Positions 55,261 to 64,000 of a stretch of 64,000 nt of DNA are shown here, piece by piece. The translations under genes and the position numbers were made by a program. The stretch is from positions 476,489,159-476,553,158 of the forward strand of contig OX422221.1 in assembly GCA_949130495.1 (NCBI GenBank), read 5' to 3'. Each line of letters starts with the position of its first letter. Position 1 is the stretch's first letter. This stretch comes from Sambucus nigra (lineage: Eukaryota; Streptophyta; Magnoliopsida; Dipsacales; Adoxaceae). The notes below the pieces were generated by a model. That model was not told the origin of the DNA and made no database searches. It worked only from the letters and a program-made list of their open reading frames with translations.

Positions 55261-56253
55261 TTCGTGACTTTTAGTGGGGGAAGCTTGGTTATGACATCTA
55301 TTTTTTCTCAGTCTACTTTTATGCCATTAGATGAGACAATGTGGCCAAGAACTATGCCCTCGGTAACCATGAAGTGGCATTTTTAACAATTGAGGACTAA
55401 GTTCTTCTCCACACACCGGGATAAAACTTTTTCAAGATTCGCTAAACATTGGTCAAAAGAGGGGACAAAAATTATGAAATCATCCATGAAAACCTCAAGT
55501 CCTCTTTCTACCATATCACTAAGGAGACTTAACATGTCACGGGCGCATTACATAATCCAAAAGGCATAAGTTTGTAGGCAAACATACCAAATGGACATGT
55601 AAAAGTCATCTTCTCTTGATCAAGTATGTCTACCTCAATTTGGTTATATCCGGAATAACCATAAAGGAAGCAATAATAAGGGTGACCCACTATGCATTCA
55701 AGCATTCGGTTAATAAAGGGTAAGGGAAAATGATCATTTCTCGTTCCGACATTGAGTTTTCTATAATCAATGAAAACACGCCACCCGATGGTGGTGTGTT
55801 GAGGAATTAATTCTCCCTTAGCATTTTCGAACACCGTCATTCCCGACTTTTTCGGAATGACTTGAATTGGGCTCACCCATTTGCTATCTGAGATAAGGTA
55901 GATAATCCCGGCATCTAACAACTTTATAATTTCCTCTCTATCAACTACTTTCATTGTTGGGTTTAGTCGCCTTTCCATTTCCCTCGAGGGCTTCACGTCT
56001 TCCTCAAAGTGGATTTTGTGGGTGCAAAGTAGAGGACTTATACCCTTCAAATCCTCTATAGACCAACCAAAAGAACCTCCTTTCTTCCTTAAAATTTCTA
56101 GCAACTTACCATCTTGCTCTTTATCTAGGCTAGAGGTGACAACAACAGTAAATGTCTCATCCTCTCCTAGAAAAGAATATTTCACAGTAGAGGGTAGTTT
56201 CTTCAACTTGAGGGTAGGAAATTTCTCTTTGGAAGGTGTCAAGAATGACTCCC
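55261..56253 (-). pseudogene. Athila reverse transcriptase
   Basis: The block 55529-56242 reads openly: STVKYSFLGEDETF, IEDLKGISPLLCTHKI, ERRLNPTMKVVDREEIIKLL, WVSPIQVIPKKSGMTV, WRVFIDYRKLN, HFPLPFINRML, GYSGYNQI, MTFTCPFGMFAYKLMPFGLCNAP. The polymerase box lies just beyond its end, in VFMDDFIIF (about 55470-55500), with both Asp retained; stops follow (VLNC-stop-KCHF). The sequence FIDYRKLN and the Athila-type GELIPQ insertion fit the lineage. Confidence 0.9.
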
Positions 56254-57200
56254 TTAGGGGTAGTTCCTCGAATCTAGAAACCCAATCAACATTCTCAACT
56301 CCTCTAACAACACTCCTTCATCTAATATGGCTTTCAACTCCTCTACCTCTCTCTCATACTCGGTGTATGGGATCTCACTTTCATCACCTCTCATCAGGCA
56401 TTCTTTTAACGCGTCCCCACCCATGGTTCTCTCAATGTTCTCTTTATCGACCATATGGATCTCATCTTCGTCACCCATTTGGTTAGCAACATTGAAGATG
56501 TTTGTCTCGAGAGTCATGCTCCCAAAAGTGAGCTGCCTTTTCCCATTTCTTGTATTGATTATGGCATTAGCCGTAGCTAAGAATGAACGGCCTAGAATGA
56601 TGGGAACATGGTTGCTAGAATGGATGGAGGGATCCGTGTCCCAAATGATAAAGTCTATCGAGAAGTAGAAAGTGTCCACTTGGACTATCACGTCCTAAAT
56701 AATCCCCCGATGCACCTTCACTGTGTGATCCGCTAATTAGAGAGTGATTCGTGTGGGCTTAACGTCACCCAACTCAAGGTACCTATAAATGGAATAGGGA
56801 AGTATATTAAAACTCTCATCAAAATCTAACAAGTCCCTCTCTATTCGACGTTCTCCAATAAAACATGAGATCGTGGGTGCACCCGGATCTTTAAACTTTG
56901 GTGGAAGGTCGTTAAGTAGAACGAAGCTCACATTATGTGCTAGGAAGATATTATTCTTCACCTTTATCCATATTTTCACAGTCAAAAGATCTTTAATGAC
57001 CTTGTCATGAGCGGTAATTGGTTGTATTTCATCAAGAAATGGTAAATTCAGCTTCACTTGCTTAAGAATATCTAGCACATTTGCACGGGAAGCTCCCTTT
57101 TGAGGTGGGGCCAACCATTGAGGGAATGGAGTATCGGTGGGCAATTTCACAATAACTTCGGCCCCGCTAATGTCTTCCTTATCACTCTCATTCAAGGGGG
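56254..57200 (-). pseudogene. Athila protease region
   Basis: The first half (56737-57195) reads TPFPQWLAPPQK, LDILKQVKLNLPFLD, LPPKFKDPGAPTISCFIG and then LLDFDESFNILPYSIY, where the family has LDLGAS; Gly and Ala are changed next to the Asp. After a stop at 56734 the second half (56254-56691) continues in the same frame with VPIILGRSFLATANAIINTRNGKRQLTFGSM. Frame is then lost before RT (near 56250). Confidence 0.86.
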
Positions 57201-58272
57201 CATCCTCGGCCTCTTTCGTGTTGGGCGAAACTTCCTTGCCTTTTGGATTCTTACGTGGAGGAGGTGATAAATCAACTACTCGCCCACTACGTAGATTGGA
57301 GACATCTTAGCATTGCTCTTGTTGATCGAAAGATGTACAGTTAATACTGGATTGACCTTGAGGAGGTCTTTGGACTTGAGCTGGAAATTTTCCCTTCTCT
57401 TGGACACTCAATGAAGATTTCAACTTAGATAAGCTCGTATGCATCTTAGTGAACATGGGCTCAAACTTGGAATTGGTTTCATTTTGAGATTGTATGGGCA
57501 TGGAGGTGCATCTTGCATGCGTGCTTGCATAGGTGGTGCTTGCTAAAATTGAGGAGGTTGGAAGGTAGGTCAACATGTGAATGTGGATTCAATGCAGCTT
57601 CTTGTTGCCCATAGCTAAATTGGGATGGTTTCTCCACGAAGGGTTATACGAGTTCCCATAAGCGGCATTAAAATTTCCCATAAACCCTCATATAGCTTCC
57701 ACTTCTTCGGTATGCATATCTTTGTAGGCGGGTATCATCTAACATTCCTTTATAAAATGGCCGCCTCACAAATGGTGCACACTTTTTCTTTCATAGCACA
57801 GGTGGATGCGGTAGCTTCTCTAATTCGTACCTCAAGTAGGTCCCTCATACTTTTCTCAAATTGATCAAGTCATCGGTCTACCATGGTATCATGATTCAAT
57901 TGATATAGACCAGACGCAGCAGTAGTAGTGGTGACTTATTGAGGTCAATTTTGGGCATTAGGATTGGATGTGTCCCATGGTTGAGTTGTCTCGACGACAT
58001 TCTAAACATGAGCCTCAGCATCACTTGCATCTAATTCCCAAAACGATATTTCACACATTGTTTGAACTAGTTGTTTATACGTTATCGCAAACCCGTGATG
58101 GAGGTAAGAGATAAGGTGAATTTTCTCAAATCCTTGATGGGGGAAAGCGTTAACCAACTCTTGGAATCATTACCATCAATTTTCAAATGGATCATTATCT
58201 CGTTGTAGAATGACTTGGATTTGAGCCTCGACGGAGTTGGTTTTATATGGTGGAAAGAACTTTTAAAGAAAT
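57201..58272 (-). pseudogene. Athila gag, C-terminal part
   Basis: Just left of the solo LTR the gag domain continues (FPPYKTNSVEAQIQVILQRD, FQELVNAFPHQGFEKIHLIS, YKQLVQTMCEISFWELD) with several stops. Then comes a linker (WDTSNPNAQ, LNHDTMVDR), a Cys-containing segment (CAMKEKVCTICE) and a Gln-rich tail ending CDVSNLRSGRVVDLSPPP-like before the protease. Plus-strand ORFs (57625-57864) are shadows. Confidence 0.8.
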
Positions 58273-59153
58273 TGTGACAACCCGCCTAATTAAATACTAG
58301 GTGATCAATCCTTTATTAAATTAATTCAGAGTATCTAGTTGGTTCAGAATATGCATCATTATCGAAAAACTTTATTATTAACACTAACCACCTAATATTT
58401 GAAAATGGCTAATGTCAAATTTATCTGTTAACATAAAACCAATTTATTTCATTACAAACCATATACCATTCAAAACAAATCTTGTATGCATTAAAATGAC
58501 TAAAGTAATAAATGGGATTGAACTAAACATATCCAGCCTAAATCTCCATACAATAATCCAACAAAGTAAATCAATAACTAAAATGATCCACAAATTTTTG
58601 ACTGTCTGAAACAAGTAAAAGAGGCAAGGAATGAGAATCATAGAGGCATCTACTACCAAGTCCTGTAACTTCCACAACATCTATAGCTCGTCAAATGAAT
58701 TGAATTTCTATCCTTGGTGTCCGTGTGGCTGGGCACCTAAAATAATTTGACAAGAGAAAAGATTTCCAATAAACGGGTCAGAGCTCGGGTTGAAAACAGT
58801 TAAAAATCAGCAAGTGTTTAAAATGCATTAAATAGTAAATATTATATCCATGTTAGTTTCTCGTGCCCTCACTTGAGATCCTCACCTCTCAACTACTGTG
58901 CACGCCTAGCGTAGACTCCTAATCCCATCCTAGTCACGTTATCCCACTTATCTAACTTATCCCAAGTCCTTTACTGAAAAACCTAAGTCATCGTACTCAA
59001 TTATGACATCTGAGTAATACATTCTTATAATTATGATGGCAGCTTATACAAATTCAATAACTCGTTAATCATTCAAGCTCTCACGTTGTTGATTAATATT
59101 AAATATTGTAGTCTTTCTCATCTACTAAGCAACATAGTAGAATGATCTCAAGT

Positions 59154-59154
59154 A

Positions 59155-59209
<55 letters not shown>

Positions 59210-59219
59210 TACATATATA
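59154..59219. repeat. (GT)n(TA)n microsatellite
   Basis: About ten GT units pass directly into about sixteen TA units, then catacatatata, inside the solo LTR. Confidence 0.95.
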
Positions 59220-59867
59220 TACTAATACATCACCCCAAAAAAGGCTAAACATGCGGTGCACATAAACTCTACTATCAGTCCCGGTACATCACGCACGTAA
59301 GGACTACGAATTTCGAATAACTCTAGAATCGCATCAACACATATCACACACAATGAAGGTAAAAACAGTTCCCCATGGGCTACGCACATACCTACGCACC
59401 CACGTGACCACAAACTTATCAACTCACAATAAGTCTTTCGCAGACCTATGTCCTGAGGTAGCAATCTAAAATCCCCCTAAAGGCTCATCAAGGTAAGATT
59501 GTACCCTTCCTAAGACCACCCGTGATAGCAAGTTTGTTAGGTATATTATACACATAAGGATTCATACAATAGGTACACACAACCCATATAATTAATAGGA
59601 TCTCACCACCTATATATTTCAGATTTACACGAGTTATCATTCCTAAAATGTTCACGATGTCTCTTAATTATGACTATTCTCTCTAACGTATCGCATAGCC
59701 TATAATGAATATCATTAAGAAGTCCCTCTTATCCTTATATACACCTACACCCATATTACTAGGTTAAGAACTACGTTTTCCCTACATATACTTGAGTCAT
59801 TCATAGTCCTCGAATTATTTTCACTGAATTCTAGCTCGCCCCGTAAATTCCCAAAATTTTGAAATCT

Positions 59868-59995
59868 CGTTCGAACGATTTTGTTCGAACGACCTTCAAA
59901 AAACTAAGTTCTGAATTCTCGATGGATTCTCGTTCGAATGATGTCGTTCGATAGAATTTCGCTTTTCCCAGGTCATTCGAACGACTTTTGCCCAG
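59868..59995. other. TTCGAACGA palindrome cluster in the solo LTR
   Basis: Repeated cgttcgaacgatt, gttcgaacgacc, cgttcgaatgat, gtcgttcgata and cattcgaacgactt lie 1.13-1.25 kb from the LTR start, at the same place as the TCGATCGA cluster in the Tekay LTRs. Confidence 0.8.
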
Positions 59996-61117
59996 TTCGT
60001 CTTCTACCTTAGGAAATCTTCCTTTTCACCCATTTTTGTTCACCCAATTCACATCAAACTTCATCCAAATCACAATTGACAATCCCTAGACCATTTTGCA
60101 TACATATAGATGATCCCTAATATCTTTTAACCAATAAACCTCATTAAATCTTATATATGGGTGAAAGACTCTAATCAAATGTCAAAAACCCTAATTTTAC
60201 ATCATCACTAATTTTATCCACTCAAAACCTAAAATTAAATTCATTCCCCTTCATGTAATATCCCAGATTCATAGCCTCTACTTATAGTATTTCATCTACA
60301 ATCAATTTTCCACCCAAAACTTTATTAATAATTCAATCTCAACCCAAATTTCATCATATTAGGTGTACATCATCAATTGTACACTAACACGTATAATATA
60401 TGCACTAAATTTAAAGCAAGACAACAACTTGCCTTATTGGGAAGGTCTGAATTGTTGAATGAGAGTGGTATAGATGCGTTCCTCTCCTCCCGATCTACAT
60501 GTTGATGATATTTTTGTTGAAGGATGGTTCGTTTTGGTCATGGGGCTCTTAGAAATCCCTTCTTCTTCTTCCTCTTGGACTTTCTCTTTTTCTCTACTGA
60601 TCAAACCTAACTTATCCCATGTATGTGCAGATATAATCCTCGCAATTTTTGTCCATTAATTTGCCTAAACTTTTCAAAAGACAAAAATACCCCTCCGAAG
60701 TGTCGATTTGGCCCAAAACTATCTCGAAACCCAAACTAAACCCCCTAGTAGACTTTTATTACTATTTCGACCCTTTCGAATACGTTGGCACACTCAAAAT
60801 GACCATTTGGGTGACATATAATTATTTTAATTTTTATCTTACTAATTTAGTCCCGATACGACTCATACGCGCATCCCGCCTTAAATTCCATAATTGTCAT
60901 ATTTTTCACTCACGACAGCATTAATATTTTCATGATCGTATATCACTTTACTCACTAAGTAATATTCAATATAACTTACATCAATAAGTACTAACTCCCA
61001 TCACACTATTAATTATTTAAATAAATCTTGATTAATTATGCATAAATTTCCCTTTTTAAGTTAATTAATAATAAATTAATCCCGCAATTAAAATCATTAA
61101 AAATACGGGGTATTACA

Positions 61118-61697
61118 GAAACTTGGATTGCATATGCTTCCGTGATATTTTCAAGTTCAGGGGTAAAGATCAAAGCCAGGTCTTAGCTTTATCCTTTAAG
61201 GAAAAAGGAAAAAGCCCTAGGTGAATGACATCTTGCGTGAAAGCTTGATCACTAAAGGTTCCACACGCCTCTTCGAACTCTCTGATATGGAGATATGGTT
61301 TCTCCGAATACATACTGTGAAATTTTGGAAGAATTTGTATCATCCCATTATGGAAGTGGAACTGATCGACATTATACGGGAGTAAAATGCAACCAGGGGT
61401 GATAGTTCGCTCAGGAAATAGGAGTTCTTTCATGCGACGATACGACAGATTTCCCTCACCCGTACCGAAACTAGCGATATTCGACATGGCTCTCTCTCCA
61501 ATGGACTCAAAATCCTCACTCAGTGTTCTAGACATGTGACTCGGCGTGTGACTCATGATGGACTTTAGATGGGTAGGAGGTGGAGCCCAAAATTGTGGAA
61601 TTCGAGGGGTATTGGGGCTTTCGAAATTATACTCAACGATGGGATTTTCGTGAATTCTTATTGGAGTATTTTGAGGAGTTTGTTCTCGATTTTGCAT
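61118..61697 (-). pseudogene. Athila gag, N-terminal part
   Basis: ATG at 61697 opens 175 codons: QNREQTPQNTPIRIHENPIV, MSRTLSEDFESIGERAMSNI, YNVDQFHFHNGMIQILPKFH, YLHIREFEEACGTFSDQAFTQDVIHLGLFPFSLKDKAKTWL (quoted in pieces). The last part is the start of the retrotransposon gag domain. A stop follows, and the frame is then split by the solo LTR at 61117. It is placed as Athila by its position after the primer site and its match to the pol downstream. Confidence 0.85.
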
Positions 61698-61842
61698 GAA
61701 AGGGATTTTGAGAGATGATTTCTTCTTGTTGTTTTTTTTTCTTTATTTTTTTTGGATTTTTGATTTTTTTTTCTTTAGTTTTTTTTAAATTTTGGAATCA
61801 AATTTGGGATTGAATCTACTTACCTAAAGTCTACCTAATTCC
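61698..61842 (-). mobile_element. Athila 5' leader
   Basis: T- and A-rich strip of ~145 bp between primer site and gag (plus strand ttttttttctttatttttttt). No gene. Confidence 0.6.
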
Positions 61843-61862
61843 TCGGCAACGACACCAAAAAT
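61843..61862 (-). other. Primer binding site of the Athila element
   Basis: On the minus strand TTTTTGGTGTCGTTGCCGAG follows the 5' LTR. It is a variant of the TGGCGCCGTTGCC site with two transitions. Confidence 0.75.
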
Positions 61863-63165
61863 TGAAGGCGACCACAAATGTGTATCTAGTGTGCGTGATA
61901 TATAGGCTCAAGTGCAAGCCTGTCGCGTTAGTAATAATTCGATAAGTTTGGATTGTCTTCGCAGGGAAATAGGACGAAAGTTCGTGATGACGTAGGAATA
62001 GCCGACTAACCCTAAACTGATTCTCAAAAAGAAGTGAAAAAGATGATTAATTTTGAACTAAATGACTACTAACTAAATGCAAGGGAAATTTGACTACTGA
62101 TTAAACTAACACGCTCATCACATCCTTAAACACTCCGGTTACCTAGGGCAAATGAGGTTAAGAGGTTTACAACGGTTGTGCATACTACATAACACGATTC
62201 ATTAAATTTTCAATTCAAACCCTATTTTCCATAGAGGTAAACTACATCGGGTTGGGTTCATGCATCCCAACCCTAAAAATTTAGCTAGACATGATTGAAC
62301 TAAATGAAAATACAATTTCAGAAGTGCAGGAAATCATAGCTTTGTGAAAAATTGAGAAGAAATTTTGGAAGTGAGAATTGCAACTTAAATTTAATAACTC
62401 ATTAAGTTAAACTATGAAAGCGATTAAAAGCATAAATTAAAGAATACTTGAAATAAAGGAATATGGAATTAAAGCTTGAATCTTGAGTAAAATGTTGCAA
62501 AACTTCAAAACCTAGGGTTCTTGAATGCAAGAGCCTTTTAAAACTAAGGATAATCGAACTCCGTAATGTCTGGCATCCAGTTAAGTTAAATACGCAAAGA
62601 AATTTATAAGAGTTGGAAGAAAGTAAAACTCTTATTTATAAGAGAAAAATCAGGAAAATCTCGTCTGAACTAGTCCGGCATTGATCTTTGGTTCGGTCCG
62701 GTTGTGTAATTTATTTAGAGATGGTCTTCCTCCCGGATCGGTTCATTGCTGATACTGACCAGTCCGGTCCAAATTTGAAATTCTTTCTTTTCATCTTTTC
62801 TTTTGATTTTGTCTCATCTTTGAAACTCAACAACTTCTCACTCAGGGCTCAGTTTGGGATGTTGTTTCTTCCTACGTACTGGTGGACGCAAGATCTTCAA
62901 TGACCATGTTGGTCCCTCATCCGAACTCTTAATGTGAGCTGACCATTTTTCCCTCTGACTTTCATTACAATCCTGATTTCTTAGTCTTGGATTCCTCTTC
63001 TCTTCACATGCATTTAATACCTGTAAAAAGCATGAAAAATACACAAAACTTGAGGCGCTATGTAGGAATTGTCAGACGCACGTATATGATATAAATCAAT
63101 GCATTTTACATAATCCAAGGTGCTAAAATCTACTGAATTAAGGGGATAAATTAGGACGAATTTAT
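61863..63165 (-). repeat. 5' LTR of the Athila element
   Basis: On the plus strand it begins tgaaggcgaccaca after the primer site. Its far end is not fixed and lies at about 63140-63190, where LINE sequence starts. A cggtccgg/ggtccggt-rich strip at 62670-62770 and a tgcattt/aaatgca strip near 63010-63100 are notable. Short ORFs (62688-62903, 62838-63044) are not conserved genes. Confidence 0.65.
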
Positions 63166-63577
63166 GCCTAATGAGGCTTTAAAGAAAAAACATGAACGAA
63201 TCCTCCATGTTAGTGAGATGAGGATGCTCCGATGGATGATAGAAATTACTAGAAAGCGGGAGATTAAAAATCAATACATGAGAGAAAAGTTAGGATTAGC
63301 TTCATTAGCGATCAATTAAGGAAAAGTATACTTAGATGGTACAAACATGTGTTGCGTAGACCAAAATAAGCACATTTAACAAGAGGAAGATAATTGAAAA
63401 TAGATGGTAAAAGAGAAGGGGCTGCCTTAAGCTATCGCGGGAGGAAACTATTAGGAGAGATCTTAAGGCATTAAAATTGAATGATAATATTGAATATAAT
63501 ATATTAGAATGGAAAAGGAGAATCCATGTGGCCGACCCCATTTGATGGGATTAAGGAAAGGATGATGATGATGATAT
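63166..63577 (+). pseudogene. 3' end of an RTE-like LINE (5' truncated)
   Basis: The wording spread over frames, KKHERILHVSEMRMLRWMIEI, MREKLG, LRWYKHVLRRP, TIRRDLKALKLND and LEWKRRIHVADP (in pieces), is the well-known C-terminal end of plant RTE-type LINE reverse transcriptases. The sequence ends in ggccgaccccatttgatggg and a (gat)n tail (63562-63577). Multiple stops and frameshifts show it is old. The 5' truncation and short tail are typical of LINE insertions. No target duplication was identified. Confidence 0.85.
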
Positions 63578-63862
63578 GTATATATTTTGAGCTTGGAGAA
63601 GGATGAGCTAAAGTTATTAGAGATAAATTTAGGTCTTGAGAGATTATAAGCCATGAAATTAATTTAGTAATTGTATGAGATGGATTATACGTATGTACGA
63701 GAGAGATTATATGTGTATATACACGAGGACTCATAGTTTATATATGTAATAAACTGCAAGTTGGATTTGATGGGGCCTGAGAATTAATAAACCTAAAGGT
63801 GTGATAAGACATTAATCATTTTGTATTGGGATGCTTTTGGAACGCATGAGGGTATGCGTTAT

Positions 63863-63863
<1 letters not shown>
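63578..63863. other. Unassigned AT-rich stretch
   Basis: I see no gene, LTR boundary or repeat of the families above in these ~285 bp. Confidence 0.6.

Positions 63864-63894
<31 letters not shown>
63864..63894. repeat. (TA)n microsatellite
   Basis: About fifteen TA units between tatcc and gggtgtgcc. Confidence 0.95.
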
Positions 63895-63898
<4 letters not shown>

Positions 63899-63903
63899 GT
63901 GCC

Positions 63904-63919
63904 CGTGCCTGAAGGCACG
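63904..63919. other. Short perfect hairpin
   Basis: CGTGCC-TGAA-GGCACG: six-base arms around a four-base loop, right after the TA run. It could be the edge of a small transposable element; unproven. Confidence 0.7.
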
Positions 63920-64000
63920 ATGACAACTTTCCAAAGTATCAATTATGGTCAATTCATAAATGTTTTGTATTATAGTATCAATCATGGCAACTTTTTCGAA

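Larger units (their letters stand above)
58273..61117 (-). repeat. Tekay-like solo LTR inserted in Athila gag
   Basis: On the minus strand it starts tgtaataccccg and ends cgggttgtcaca, 2,845 bp. Direct flanks are gaaat (58268-58272) and gaaac (61118-61122), a target duplication with one change. Its body aligns with the Tekay LTR at 27257: ctaaatta-type start, gggtcgaaatagt, a palindrome cluster at ~1.1 kb, gttgtggaagttacagg and aataaagga near the end. No internal region, primer site or purine tract adjoins it, so it is a solo LTR of a related family. It contains a (GT)n(TA)n microsatellite. Confidence 0.88.

Noticed and set aside
49338..63165. Integrated pararetrovirus (caulimovirus) origin for the RT-bearing segments
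   Set aside because: LTRs, integrase and Athila or Tat gene order are present; no movement or coat protein wording seen.
63578..63734. Minus-strand His/Ile/Ser-rich ORFs at the right end
   Set aside because: Arise from the (gat)n tail and AT-rich flank of the LINE fragment.

Overview
The window is nuclear DNA from a seed plant, very probably a dicot with a repeat-rich genome. I see no host gene, tRNA or rRNA. Nearly every stretch belongs to nested, mostly decayed retrotransposons: Copia/SIRE, Ty3/gypsy Tekay, Tat and Athila types, two non-autonomous LTR families and a LINE fragment. Plant-type primer sites (initiator-tRNA-Met TGGTATCAGAGC and TGGCGCCG types), a chromodomain integrase, a dual RNase H and an Athila third ORF support this.

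Left (1-9404): the window opens inside the gag of a SIRE-type Copia element (+). Its pol reads in one frame through several stops up to a polypurine tract and a long 3' LTR (4234-6230). This element sits in the gag of a gutted gypsy element, of which a gag fragment (6231-6845), a short 3' internal tail and a 3' LTR (7090-9404) remain. That LTR in turn lies inside the first unit of a tandem array.

Array (9405-17203 and 47175-49337): a non-autonomous LTR retrotransposon with ~1.31 kb LTRs and only ~370 bp of non-coding internal DNA is repeated head to tail with shared LTRs (LTR-I-LTR-I-LTR...). Eight LTRs, whole or partial, and seven internal domains are visible. The intact units repeat every 1.68-1.74 kb.

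Centre (17204-47174): a Tat-lineage gypsy element on the minus strand (gag-pol with two RNase H domains at 41144-46701) split LTR 6 of the array. It also carries antisense (+ strand) genes between pol and its 3' LTR. These genes were hit twice within 75 bp. The first insertion is a coding-free LARD-like element (18660-27182, target duplication aatat). The second is a Tekay-type chromovirus (27257-37925, target duplication attgg) with nearly complete gag-pol.

Right (49338-64000): the array ends abruptly in an unassigned LTR-like stretch. A minus-strand Athila element follows (third ORF, integrase, RNase H, RT, protease, gag, 5' LTR). A Tekay-like solo LTR interrupts its gag (58273-61117). A 5'-truncated RTE-like LINE tail lies against its 5' LTR, and the end of the window is low-complexity DNA.

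The observations most worth a second look are the shared-LTR tandem array, a series of hairpins with one conserved loop at the predicted 5' end of the LARD transcript, two intron-bearing antisense ORFs in the Tat element, clusters of TCG-core palindromes at matching LTR positions, and repeated Asp-to-Asn loss at catalytic sites in three older elements.
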